DNA of 64,000 nucleotides from NCBI GenBank assembly GCA_964593455.1, contig CAZQHK010000027.1, positions 1 through 64,000 on the forward strand, written 5' to 3'. This DNA is from CAZQHK01 sp964593455 (GTDB lineage Bacteria > Muiribacteriota > CAYSPT01). Each line of letters opens with the position of its first letter. The first letter of the stretch is position 1. Position numbers and translations under genes: made by a program. Of this stretch, positions 8,502 through 16,527 are shown one piece after another. The notes under the pieces are model-generated. The model did not search any database. It was not told the origin of the DNA and saw only the letters and a list, made by a program, of their open reading frames with translations.

Positions 8502-10187
8502 ATGACCCATGTTCCTGAGAAAATTATCTATTCCATGATGAGGGTGAGCAAGACTTACGACAAGAAAATGGTGATCAAAGACATCTCTGTGTCCTATTTC
8601 TATGGTGCCAAAATCGGTGTTCTCGGATTAAACGGGTCGGGAAAGAGTTCTCTTTTGCGTATCATGGCGGGAGTTGATACATCATTTGATGGTGAGACCA
8701 CTCTCTCTCCCGGCTATACGGTAGGGTATCTCGAACAGGAACCGTTGGTTGATTCAAATAAGACCGTCCGAGCAGTGGTGGAAGAAGGTTTGAAGGGAAT
8801 TGTCGGCATAGTCGACGAGTACAATGCTATCTGCGACAAATTCGCGGAGCCCATGTCTGACGATGAAATGAATAAACTTCTGGAGCGCCAGGCTGAGCTG
8901 CAGGAAGAAATCGACCGCCAGGATGCGTGGGATATCGACGCTCGTTTGGAGATGGCCATGGATGCCCTCCGCTGTCCTCCCGGAGATACACCCGTTCGGG
9001 TTATATCCGGCGGCGAGAAAAGACGTGTTGCCTTGTGCAGGCTCTTGTTACAGAAACCTGATATCCTGCTGCTGGACGAACCGACCAATCATTTGGATGC
9101 CGAAACAGTGGCCTGGCTTGAGCAGCATCTTCAGAGGTATGAGGGAACAGTGATTGCCGTAACGCACGATCGCTATTTTCTGGACAATGTTGCCGGTTGG
9201 ATTTTAGAGCTCGATCGCGGCCGGGGCATTCCCTGGAAGGGGAATTATTCTTCATGGCTCGAACAAAAACAGAAGCGGCTTCAACAGGAAGAAAAGAGTG
9301 AGACAGAAAGGCAAAGGACTTTGCAGAGGGAATTGGAATGGATCCATATGTCTCCCAAAGGACGCACCATCAAGTCAAAGGCGCGCATCCATAATTACGA
9401 GGCGCTCTTGAATCAGGACTCTGCCCAGCAGAGAAAAAAATTCGAGCTGTACATTCCACCCGGGCCGCGTCTCGGCAGTGTCGTTGTTGAGACGGAAAAC
9501 GTGAGCAAAGCTTATGGAGATCGCCTCATTTTTGAAGGGATGAAATTCTCCTTGCCGGCAGGAGGTATCGTCGGTGTCATCGGTCCGAATGGCGCTGGCA
9601 AGACCACTCTCTTCAAGATGATAACAGATTCTGAAAAACCTGACTCAGGCACTCTGAGAGTTGGTGACACGGTCAAGCTGGCCTACGTCGATCAGGAGCG
9701 GGATACTCTCGACCCGGACAAAACAATCTGGGAAGTAATTTCAGGAGGTCTGGATAGGATTAAAATAGGCAACACCGAAGTCAACTCCCGTGCTTATGTC
9801 GCACGCTTCAATTTTTCGGGATCGGATCAGCAGAAAAAGGCCCGTGAAGTGTCCGGTGGTGAACGTAATCGCGTCCATCTCGCGTGCATTCTCAAGGAGA
9901 GCGCCAATGTCCTGCTTCTCGACGAACCCACCAATGATCTGGATGTCAACACCATGCGCGCCCTCGAAGAAGCCATGCTTAATTTCGGCGGCTGTGCCGT
10001 CATCATCTCACACGATCGCTGGTTTCTCGACCGCATTGCCACACACATTCTCGCCTTTGAGGGCGACTGCACTGTCAAGTGGTTTGAAGGAAACTATTCT
10101 GATTATGAAGCTGACAGAAAAAAGAGATTGGGAAAAGCCGCGGATCAGCCGCACCGGATGAAGTACAGGCCTTTGATGAGGGCGTAG
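8502..10187 (+). CDS. ettA: Energy-dependent translational throttle protein EttA (ABC-F)
   Basis: A 561-residue ABC-F ATPase, close to the usual 555 residues of EttA. It has no membrane segments and contains two ABC domains. The first has Walker A GLNGSGKSS, signature SGGEKRR and Walker B LLLDEPTNHLD; the second has Walker A GPNGAGKTT, signature SGGERNR and LLLDEPTNDLD. The N-terminus (EKIIYSMMRVSKTYDKK...) and the charged linker between domains are characteristic of EttA. The ATG at 8502 is preferred over an upstream GTG at 8457 because a GAGG lies 9 nt before it and the protein then begins like other EttA proteins. EttA binds the ribosomal E site and gates the first elongation step according to ATP level. 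Confidence 0.93.
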   Translation: MTHVPEKIIYSMMRVSKTYDKKMVIKDISVSYFYGAKIGVLGLNGSGKSSLLRIMAGVDTSFDGETTLSPGYTVGYLEQEPLVDSNKTVRAVVEEGLKGIVGIVDEYNAICDKFAEPMSDDEMNKLLERQAELQEEIDRQDAWDIDARLEMAMDALRCPPGDTPVRVISGGEKRRVALCRLLLQKPDILLLDEPTNHLDAETVAWLEQHLQRYEGTVIAVTHDRYFLDNVAGWILELDRGRGIPWKGNYSSWLEQKQKRLQQEEKSETERQRTLQRELEWIHMSPKGRTIKSKARIHNYEALLNQDSAQQRKKFELYIPPGPRLGSVVVETENVSKAYGDRLIFEGMKFSLPAGGIVGVIGPNGAGKTTLFKMITDSEKPDSGTLRVGDTVKLAYVDQERDTLDPDKTIWEVISGGLDRIKIGNTEVNSRAYVARFNFSGSDQQKKAREVSGGERNRVHLACILKESANVLLLDEPTNDLDVNTMRALEEAMLNFGGCAVIISHDRWFLDRIATHILAFEGDCTVKWFEGNYSDYEADRKKRLGKAADQPHRMKYRPLMRA

Positions 10188-10283
10188 ACTCTCACGTGCC
10201 TGGTTGCAAACAATTACTTTGTACCATATAATAAAGCTACCAGATATATTGAAGTTAATGCAGTAGTTAAAGTGGGGAAAACA

Positions 10284-12020
10284 ATGCATTATCTCGATGA
10301 AACGCACATATTCACTTTCCTGATACAGGTGCTTACGCTGCTGGTGGTTGCCAAGCTCCTGGGAGAACTGTTTCGCCGGTGGGGATTCCCGGCCATGGTA
10401 GGCGAGATTCTCACCGGTATCGTGCTGGGGCCGACTCTTCTGGGAAGGGCGACGCCCGTATTCCACGGAATGCTGTTTCCGGCGGACCCAGTGCAGCAGA
10501 CCATGCTGGACACCGTCTCCTGGTTCGGAGTCCTGTTTCTCCTCCTGGTAACCGGTTTTGAAGTGAGCCTGAAAACTGTCTGGCAGCAGGGTAAGGCGAC
10601 TTTGAAGATCGGGGTGGTCGGCGTGCTGACACCGCTGGTCATCGGGGTACTTTCCTTCTGGTGGTTACCGCCTCTCTATTGGGGGAGCGCCGCCAATCGG
10701 TTCACCTTCAGCCTCTACATGGCTACTGCGGCGGCAATCAGCGCCATTCCCGTCATCGCCAAGGTCCTTCACGATTTGAAGATATTGAAAAGCGACCTGG
10801 GGCTCATCACTCTCTCGGCTTTCACGGTGAACGATGTCCTGGGGTGGTTAATCTTTGCTTTCATCCTGGGGTTGGTGTCCCAGACCCAGGCGGGCCTGGA
10901 GGGTGTCCTGCGGGTGTTCTTCGAATCGATTCTTTTTGGCACGGTCTGCCTGACCGTGGGCAGCTCGCTGGTTGGTCGAATTACCAGGAAACTGAAGGTG
11001 AGCACGCTTCCACACCCGGCTACGACCTTGACCTTTATCTCCTGTCTCGGTCTTTTCTGCGGCATCATCACTCACTGGATCGGGGTCCACGCCATCCTGG
11101 GATTCTTCCTGGCCGGTATCATGGTAGGCAACACCCACGAAATCTCGGAGCGGTCCCGGGAGATCATCTCACAGATGGTGCACGCCGTCTTCGTACCCAT
11201 CTTCTTCGCCACTATCGGCATCAAGATCGACTTTCTACGGAATCTGGACCCGTTGCTGGTCACGGTATTCACCGCGGTGGCCATAGGCGGCAAGTACATC
11301 GGCGCCTGGCTCGGAGGAAAATGGGCCCGGCTGTCAAAAGAGGATTCAATAGCCCTGGGCATTGCCCACATCCCCGGGGGGGCTATGGAAATCGTAATCG
11401 GCCTGCTGGCCTTGGAGCTGCAACTGATCTCGGAAATCTCCTTTGTGGCGGTAGTGTTCGCTGCGCTCTTCTCGTCGGTCATGGTGGGGCCGCTGCTGGC
11501 CTGGTCCATGAAACAACGCCGCGAGGTTGAGGTGAGTAACTTCCTGTTGAAACCGGCCTTTATCCTGGACCTGGAAGGGAAAAGTCGCTGGAAAGTCATC
11601 CCGGAAATGTGTGAGCGGGTGGCTGGTGAGCTTGACTATATCGAGGAGGATCTGCTGGTGGAAGCAGTTATCAACCGCGAGGAGATCATGGGTACCGGCC
11701 TGGAGAAAGGAGTAGCCGTCCCCCACGGGCGGCTGAAGGACTTGAAAGATCCGGTCATTGTTTTCGGCCGGTCGAAGGTTGGCATAGACTGGGATGCCCG
11801 CGATGGCCTGGCCTCTCATTTCGTGTTTCTGATTCTGACGCCGGAAAAGGATGAGAATACACAGATCCAGATCCTGGCCGCCGTCGCCGGCGCCATGCTT
11901 CAGATGGATATCCAGAGCAAGATCATGGCGGCGGCGAGTACGGAAGAGATCTACTATGTGCTGCGGGAAGCCATGAGACAGCACGGAGTGCTGCGATTAT
12001 CCGGAAAGAAAAACAGGTAA
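10284..12020 (+). CDS. CPA2 cation/proton antiporter fused to a PTS EIIA domain
   Basis: A 578-residue inner-membrane protein. Residues about 5-410 form a Na+/H+ exchanger domain of the CPA2 (KefB/NapA) type with some 12 hydrophobic segments, including GFPAMVGEILTGIVLGP and the GVHAILGFFLAGIMVG region. Residues about 425-570 form a PTS EIIA type 2 (PtsN-like) domain with the phospho-acceptor His481 in VPHGR. The domain pairing suggests that transport is controlled by phosphorylation or by a small ligand. There is no HPr or EI gene nearby. The ATG at 10284 is chosen over a GTG four codons upstream. It stands alone, 82 bp from the convergent DUF481-like gene. Confidence 0.88.
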   Translation: MHYLDETHIFTFLIQVLTLLVVAKLLGELFRRWGFPAMVGEILTGIVLGPTLLGRATPVFHGMLFPADPVQQTMLDTVSWFGVLFLLLVTGFEVSLKTVWQQGKATLKIGVVGVLTPLVIGVLSFWWLPPLYWGSAANRFTFSLYMATAAAISAIPVIAKVLHDLKILKSDLGLITLSAFTVNDVLGWLIFAFILGLVSQTQAGLEGVLRVFFESILFGTVCLTVGSSLVGRITRKLKVSTLPHPATTLTFISCLGLFCGIITHWIGVHAILGFFLAGIMVGNTHEISERSREIISQMVHAVFVPIFFATIGIKIDFLRNLDPLLVTVFTAVAIGGKYIGAWLGGKWARLSKEDSIALGIAHIPGGAMEIVIGLLALELQLISEISFVAVVFAALFSSVMVGPLLAWSMKQRREVEVSNFLLKPAFILDLEGKSRWKVIPEMCERVAGELDYIEEDLLVEAVINREEIMGTGLEKGVAVPHGRLKDLKDPVIVFGRSKVGIDWDARDGLASHFVFLILTPEKDENTQIQILAAVAGAMLQMDIQSKIMAAASTEEIYYVLREAMRQHGVLRLSGKKNR

Positions 12021-12102
12021 CTCGTACTCCGTTAACCCTGTTGTGCTTTCAGCATTCGATAGAGATACGTAGCGTGGAGTATCTTGGTACGACCGCTTTT
12101 TT

Positions 12103-12921
12103 CTACTTCTGCATGTGATAGATGAATGAAAATAAAAGACCGTAGTCGTTTTTCTTTACCCCCGATAGAGGACGGGAATCGAACTCGTTAGCGTAGGTGA
12201 TCTTGAAAGAATATTTGTTTGGAACAACGCTCAGATAGAGATAAGGTTCAAGGTAAACACGGTAATCAGAAAAATTTGAGAGGTCAGGAATGTAAAGAAA
12301 ATCTCCACCCAGTTTCGCACTTTCTGAGAGTAAATTCTCAAAATTCACCCGTACCGTAGCCCTCATGGTGCTTTCCTTCCCAGCCGTTTCGAATGTCTCG
12401 GATTCATGAGTAGGTGCGAGACTTAAGAGGAAAAGATCGAACCGGTCGGAGAAGAGTTGGTGCCAGCATATGCCCGGAAAACTGTTTGTAGTCCTGTACT
12501 TCAGTTTCGTGCCGCTGTTCTTCGCGTGTGTTGAGTTGAAGAACAGGTTTATGCCTGGTTTCCATTTATAGATGTAGAGGAAGGAGCCTTTCTTTTTATC
12601 GTGTATCGTATTACCATTGAAGGTCGCGTATGAGCCGTTGCCCTCGACGAGAATCTCCCTTTTATCATCGACGAGATACTTCAGGGAAAAACCACCCGTG
12701 ACATTGCTGGTGTCGATGTTCCCGGAAAGAGAAGAACCACCCAGAGAAAGATCAATCGTGTATTTTTTTACTTCCGGCCAGCGTTCGGGGACCTTGGGCC
12801 TAACGTCGTCCCTACGTGAAAAAACCTGTCCGAATACCGGATATCCGCTCGATACTACTGTCAAGAACAAAACAACCAGTACACACCAGCATAGATTTCT
12901 GAGTTTCTCTAGCATATTCAT
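12103..12921 (-). CDS. DUF481-like outer-membrane barrel protein
   Basis: A 272-residue protein with a signal peptide (1-31, ending SGYPVFGQ). From about residue 53 it reads as DUF481 (YdiY-like, salt-induced outer-membrane protein): a strand with SLGGSSLSGNIDTSN followed by alternating strands and turns up to the C-terminus. The end, LLFSFIYHMQK, is aromatic-rich though not a canonical terminal Phe. The start could be the ATG at 12921 or one two codons later, which has a better-spaced AGGA. It converges with the antiporter gene. Function of the family is unknown beyond an outer-membrane location. Confidence 0.65.
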   Translation of the reverse strand: MNMLEKLRNLCWCVLVVLFLTVVSSGYPVFGQVFSRRDDVRPKVPERWPEVKKYTIDLSLGGSSLSGNIDTSNVTGGFSLKYLVDDKREILVEGNGSYATFNGNTIHDKKKGSFLYIYKWKPGINLFFNSTHAKNSGTKLKYRTTNSFPGICWHQLFSDRFDLFLLSLAPTHESETFETAGKESTMRATVRVNFENLLSESAKLGGDFLYIPDLSNFSDYRVYLEPYLYLSVVPNKYSFKITYANEFDSRPLSGVKKNDYGLLFSFIYHMQK

Positions 12922-13125
12922 TCCTCACTATTTGGAGTTGCCCTGTGAAGTATACATTGGTCAACTCATTATATGAATTTAAAAATCAAAAATTTCACAT
13001 TCAGAAACGGTGGACTACCGGTTTTCTTCGGCTGGTTTAGACGGATTCAGCGGTTTGAAAGCATCTCCAAGATAGAAAAGCGTGACCCGGTCGTCATTTG
13101 CTTACTCTACTTTCCGGACGTTTAC

Positions 13126-14112
13126 CTACCAGCCGATGTTGTTTTCCTTGAGCCATTCCTGGGCGTCGGTTTCACCCAGTTTCGCTGCTTTCTTGTAGTC
13201 TCTGATGCGGCCGAATTTCCCGCCAAAAGAGTTATAGCCCTCCAGGAATAAATTGTACCTGGACAGCCCTCGTTTGTAGTAGGCCCGCGCATATCCCGGA
13301 TATATTTCTATGGCTTTGGTGTAACTGTCTATCGCTCCCCGGAAGTTTTCATAATCGAATCGGCGCTCGCCGGTGTCGAAGAACTTTTCCGCTTTTGCTA
13401 TTGTCTGCTCATTGTCCGGAGGGTTCCACGGATCCCACGGAGCGCGGAATCCTTTATAGCTGTCATAGCCGTATCCTTCACTGAACAAGCTTTCATTAGA
13501 GCCGTTGCTGTCAGAAGCCGCTTTTACCCAGTAATAGTACCAGTTGTCCCAGCCGGCAGTAACATCGTGGTCGTCGTAGTAGGCGAGGCCGGGGACCATT
13601 TTCGGTGTCGGGCCAATCCGGTTCGGATCGTCTATGAGATCTGCAGGCGGATAGCCCATGGATGTCAGCCAACCCGTCAGTTCGACCTTTTGGCCGTTTG
13701 ATTTGCTGCTGCGGAAGACCTTGTAATGGGTCGTTCCAGGGACCAGGTTCCATATAACCCTGATCTTGTCGAGATAATGACCGCCGGAGGCATATACTTT
13801 CGGTGCCGATACCTTGTCTTTCGATACCATACTCATATCCCGGGCGGCCTTGACCACGGTTAAGTCGGGGAATTGATACTCTTCCCAGTAGCGTTCGATG
13901 GCATCATTGAGATCGCCCATGCTGTCGATATTGCCGAGCTCTATGTTTCGCTGCAGATCCAACCGTACCCCGGGATCCCTGACGATGGAGATGATCCGAA
14001 GCGCTTTTCTTTTATCCTGTTCGGACTCGAACGTGAAAACCGGATGCAGATTGACAAAAAGTAAGCACAGCAATACCAGGCAAATAGCGCGTATTTGGTT
14101 CATCATAGGCAT
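13126..14112 (-). CDS. Secreted TPR protein with Fn3-like segment
   Basis: A 328-residue exported protein with signal peptide 1-27. A helical region (about 30-90) is followed by a fibronectin type III-like stretch (about 105-215: KIRVIWNLVPGTTHYKVFRSS, later WYYYWVKAASDSNGSN), typical of strands that read a sequence of values from the chain axis. The C-terminal part (about 240-325) carries TPR units, for example AIDSYTKAIEIYPGYARAYYKRG. The mixture suggests a periplasmic scaffold or binding protein. A GAGGGTG lies before the start. No operon partner: a 204-bp gap separates it from the DUF481-like gene downstream. Confidence 0.65.
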   Translation of the reverse strand: MPMMNQIRAICLVLLCLLFVNLHPVFTFESEQDKRKALRIISIVRDPGVRLDLQRNIELGNIDSMGDLNDAIERYWEEYQFPDLTVVKAARDMSMVSKDKVSAPKVYASGGHYLDKIRVIWNLVPGTTHYKVFRSSKSNGQKVELTGWLTSMGYPPADLIDDPNRIGPTPKMVPGLAYYDDHDVTAGWDNWYYYWVKAASDSNGSNESLFSEGYGYDSYKGFRAPWDPWNPPDNEQTIAKAEKFFDTGERRFDYENFRGAIDSYTKAIEIYPGYARAYYKRGLSRYNLFLEGYNSFGGKFGRIRDYKKAAKLGETDAQEWLKENNIGW

Positions 14113-14307
14113 GATTTCACCCTCACTCTTTGAATAAAATCCTTATTTCCAAGATAAAGCACAGACAACGCGCAACGCAAGTTATTTTTCACAACGTAGA
14201 TTTACTGCTGAACAGTTATTTGAAATCAAAGCTTTTCGGAAAGGCGTATACGGCCCAACTGGCTGGAAGAGATTTTATGGCAAAAGACCTGAATAAGGGT
14301 TCTGAAT

Positions 14308-14336
14308 CTGGCTGATCGAATTGATCAAGTGGCCAG
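14308..14336. promoter_or_regulatory. Nested inverted repeat, possible operator
   Basis: Outer arms CTGGC/GCCAG enclose inner arms TGATC/GATCA around a 5-nt centre (GAATT). It lies about 130 bp upstream of the NarL-type regulator gene. It could be a regulator-binding dyad; no known consensus matches it. Confidence 0.3.
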
Positions 14337-14359
14337 ATATTAGCTACTTTTACTCAACG

Positions 14360-14371
14360 ATGCTATAGCAT
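14360..14371. promoter_or_regulatory. Perfect 12-bp palindrome, possible operator
   Basis: ATGCTATAGCAT is perfectly palindromic and lies 94 bp upstream of the response-regulator start and 23 bp after the neighbouring dyad. A homodimeric regulator could bind it; this is inference from symmetry and position only. Confidence 0.3.
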
Positions 14372-14465
14372 AATTCATTTATCCTTTTGGTTGAGCCACA
14401 TTCTAGTATTGGACCGGAATTGGTATGTAACTTGCATTAGCTTCAATTATGAAACGAAATTCAAC

Positions 14466-15089
14466 ATGAAAATTATTCTGGTCGATGACCATCCTATTGT
14501 GTGCTATGGACTCACCCTGCTTATCAATCATGAACCGGATTTGGAAGTTTGCGGTGAGGCTCGAGACATACCTGAAGCTTTGTGCATAATAGAGAAAACA
14601 AAACCGGACATTGCTGTTGTGGATATTTCTCTCGGGAACATGAGTGGTCTTGTGCTTACTGAAACTATCCGAGAACGATATCCGGATGTTCGTGTTCTTA
14701 TTCTTTCAATGTACGAGGAAAGTCTTTACGCAGAGCGTGTGCTTCGAGCCGGTGCTGCAGGTTATGTGATGAAAAGTGAAGCCACTGAAAAACTGGTGAA
14801 GGTGATTCGCCAGATCCTGAACGCAGAGATATATGTAAGCAGAGTAGTAGCATCACGGTTGTTAAAATTGTTTTATTCCAACAAATTGAAAAAAGGAACA
14901 TTCTTTTTTGATAATCTTAGTGATCGTGAGCTTGAAGTGTTTCAGTTGATTAGTTGTGGTTTCAGGACGCGAGACATTGCTGAAAAATTACAGTTGAGCC
15001 CAAATACTATCGAGACCTATTTAGGAAAAATCAGGCAAAAATTGAATCTGGAAAACAATCGTGAATTGATCCGGCACGCCATAGCCTAG
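14466..15089 (+). CDS. NarL/LuxR-type response regulator (orphan)
   Basis: A 207-residue two-domain regulator. The receiver domain (1-118) has the acidic pair Asp7/Asp8 (VDDHP), phospho-acceptor Asp53 (VVDISLG) and Lys103 (VMKSEA). The C-terminal LuxR-type helix-turn-helix (about 145-205) contains LSDRELEVFQLISCG and SPNTIETYLGKIRQKL. The ATG at 14466 is chosen because MKIILVDDHP is the usual start of the family; an upstream in-frame ATG would add 25 residues without homology. No histidine kinase gene is adjacent, so the partner is elsewhere. Two dyads lie upstream and a hairpin terminator candidate downstream. Confidence 0.85.
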   Translation: MKIILVDDHPIVCYGLTLLINHEPDLEVCGEARDIPEALCIIEKTKPDIAVVDISLGNMSGLVLTETIRERYPDVRVLILSMYEESLYAERVLRAGAAGYVMKSEATEKLVKVIRQILNAEIYVSRVVASRLLKLFYSNKLKKGTFFFDNLSDRELEVFQLISCGFRTRDIAEKLQLSPNTIETYLGKIRQKLNLENNRELIRHAIA

Positions 15090-15422
15090 AATAACCATAG
15101 ACAAAGATAAAGGATACATATTGCATTTGGAGGTATAGTAATGTTAGACAGCCACGAATAGGACTGTAAAAAAAGTCCTATATCGTTTGTTTAAGGTTGT
15201 TGTAAGTAATTGACATATATAAATAAATGTGTTAGCCTATAAGTGGGCAAAAGATGTGATCTATAAAGAGAATACGTCTTTTAAAGTGAGGTATTCAAGG
15301 ATGAATATAACCTCAAGCAGCCTGCAACTATCCTTCTATAATAGCATATATCAACCTACTTCAATGATATTTAACTTAAAAAAAGATCGCTTTCCTGGTC
15401 ATGGCCTGGAAAGGTTCTCATC
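15090..15422. other. Intergenic region before the STAS gene
   Basis: About 330 bp, AT-rich, with the hairpin listed at 15158-15181 in its left part. The right part is a leader to the STAS gene, in which CTTTCC (about 15390) can pair with GGAAAG of the ribosome site just before the start. No other feature is seen. Confidence 0.35.
15158..15181 (+). terminator. Candidate rho-independent terminator
   Basis: A perfect 8-bp stem (ATAGGACT/AGTCCTAT) with an A-rich 8-nt loop lies 69 bp after the response-regulator stop and is followed by a T-biased run (TATCGTTTGTTT). The stem is not G+C-rich, so efficiency is uncertain. Confidence 0.45.
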
Positions 15423-15776
15423 ATGAGTATCCATACCCGGAAGTGCAATGACATCCTGTTGATTGATCTTGTGGGTCCGGTGGGGCACTCGGCGGCTGAT
15501 AATCTTAGCGATCTGTTGAGAAAAGTTATAGCACAGGACCATGTGCGGAAAATCCTGGTCAATATGAGTCAGGTCAATTACATCTTCAGCAAAGGGCTTG
15601 GTGTTCTGGCTTCAATTATTAAACTCGTCAGGGAAAGTGGGGGGATTCTCAAGCTTTACGGACTCCAGATCAAAGTAAGAGAGCTCTTTTTCATTACCAT
15701 GCTGGACTCTGTTGTTGAAATATTCGAGGAAGAGGATATCGCGATCCAAAGTTTCCAGAAAAAACAGGATATCTGA
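15423..15776 (+). CDS. STAS-domain anti-sigma factor antagonist
   Basis: A 117-residue single STAS domain of the SpoIIAA/RsbV type: a beta strand NDILLIDLVGPVG, then helices and LVNMSQVNYIFSKGLGVLASI. Ser56 in the FSKGLG loop occupies the usual phospho-serine position (family motif DSSGLG). Length is normal for a stand-alone antagonist. Such proteins switch partners with an anti-sigma kinase according to phosphorylation. No anti-sigma kinase or PP2C phosphatase is adjacent. It lies 12 bp before the FapA-like pseudogene, so the two were once probably co-transcribed. Confidence 0.8.
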   Translation: MSIHTRKCNDILLIDLVGPVGHSAADNLSDLLRKVIAQDHVRKILVNMSQVNYIFSKGLGVLASIIKLVRESGGILKLYGLQIKVRELFFITMLDSVVEIFEEEDIAIQSFQKKQDI

Positions 15777-15788
15777 TGGTGAAAAACC

Positions 15789-16500
15789 ATGGTGAAAGTT
15801 TCCGTCTTCGAAGCACGGCCGGGAATGATACTGGCCAAGCCGATCAAAGAGATATCTTTGGAGCAGGATATCCCGGCGTCTACCGTCATTTCCCGAGATC
15901 TTTCGGGGCAGCATATGAGTTGTGATTTCAAGGGAGATATACGAATTGAGGACGATGTCCGGGAAGATGTTTGTCTAACCACTTCGGGAGATAGAGATTA
16001 CGGGAGAGATATACAAAACAATCATCAAGGCCGGCGGTAGGATAATTACTCATGTCGGATTCCAGGAATGCAACCGGGAATTGTGTTGTTGACAGCAGAA
16101 TAAAAGCAAACGGAAGGATTTTAGTCGGGGAAAAACGTGATTTTGAACAATTAACCCGGATATTTCACAAGCCTTCCTGCTGCGGCCACGGATGCACCCG
16201 CATCCTCTACGTTGTGCTCAGTCACCTTTCCTCGACGTATCGCAGAGGATACGACTCCGGGAGGCTCGGTCGCACGCCTTGAAGCTACAGGCGCCTCCGC
16301 GACCTCGCGACGGAGACTCGTGAAATATCCGGGTTAATGGATCTGCGAAACCATGGTATGTTCCCGTCAATCTGTGTCAGTCATACCGTGTATCCGGGTA
16401 CGAAAATACTGTTGCAGGATATGTGTGTTACAAGGTGGCCAGGAAGGCTGACAATGTGAAGTTTTACCGGCAGAAACATGTCGTAATGGAAGCCGCCTGA
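15789..16500 (+). pseudogene. Broken FapA-like (DUF342) gene with repeat inserted
   Basis: Frames must be switched several times to follow the protein. Frame 1 from 15789 gives VKVSVFEARPGMILAKPI and, later, DFKGDIRIEDDVREDVCLTTSGD. Near 15993 a shift leads to EITGEIYKTIIKAGGRI (to 16092). A third frame gives VVDSRIKANGRILVGEKRDF (to about 16150), where a 179-bp palindromic repeat (16155-16333) interrupts it. After the repeat one frame gives HTVYPGTKILLQDM and another NVKFYRQKHVVMEAA, ending at 16500. The strings of GDI, IKAGGRI and YPGTKI are typical of right-handed beta-helix proteins of the DUF342/FapA family; a bactofilin-like protein is the alternative. The intact gene would have lain 12 bp after the STAS gene. 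Confidence 0.6.
16155..16333 (-). repeat. Palindromic repeat, copy A (179 bp)
   Basis: Ends are CCCGGATATTTCAC and its exact reverse complement, flanked on both sides by TTAA (16151-16154 and 16334-16337), which looks like a target duplication. A central hairpin is at 16236-16253 (CGTATC/GATACG). Read on the minus strand it aligns along its whole length with the copy at 42547-42725. It interrupts the FapA-like pseudogene and encodes no protein. Confidence 0.75.
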
Positions 16501-16527
16501 CTCAGTCCCACCAGCCATTTTGACCGT

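Larger units (their letters stand above)
14113..14465. other. Divergent intergenic region with two dyads
   Basis: Roughly 350 bp between the TPR gene (leftwards) and the response regulator (rightwards). The left half shows nothing recognisable. The right half contains the two dyad-symmetric sites listed separately at 14308-14336 and 14360-14371. Confidence 0.4.

Noticed and set aside
15141..15161. A six-codon frame (MLDSHE) with a good ribosome site after the response regulator
   Set aside because: It runs into the terminator hairpin and has no link to a downstream gene; too short to support as a leader peptide.
15210..15243. TTGACA and TATAAG upstream of the STAS gene as a promoter
   Set aside because: The spacing is 22 bp, too long for a standard sigma-70 promoter.
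16155..16333. Palindromic repeats as integron attC sites
   Set aside because: The ends lack the RYYYAAC/GTTRRRY pair, the copies are in both orientations, and no integrase gene is seen.
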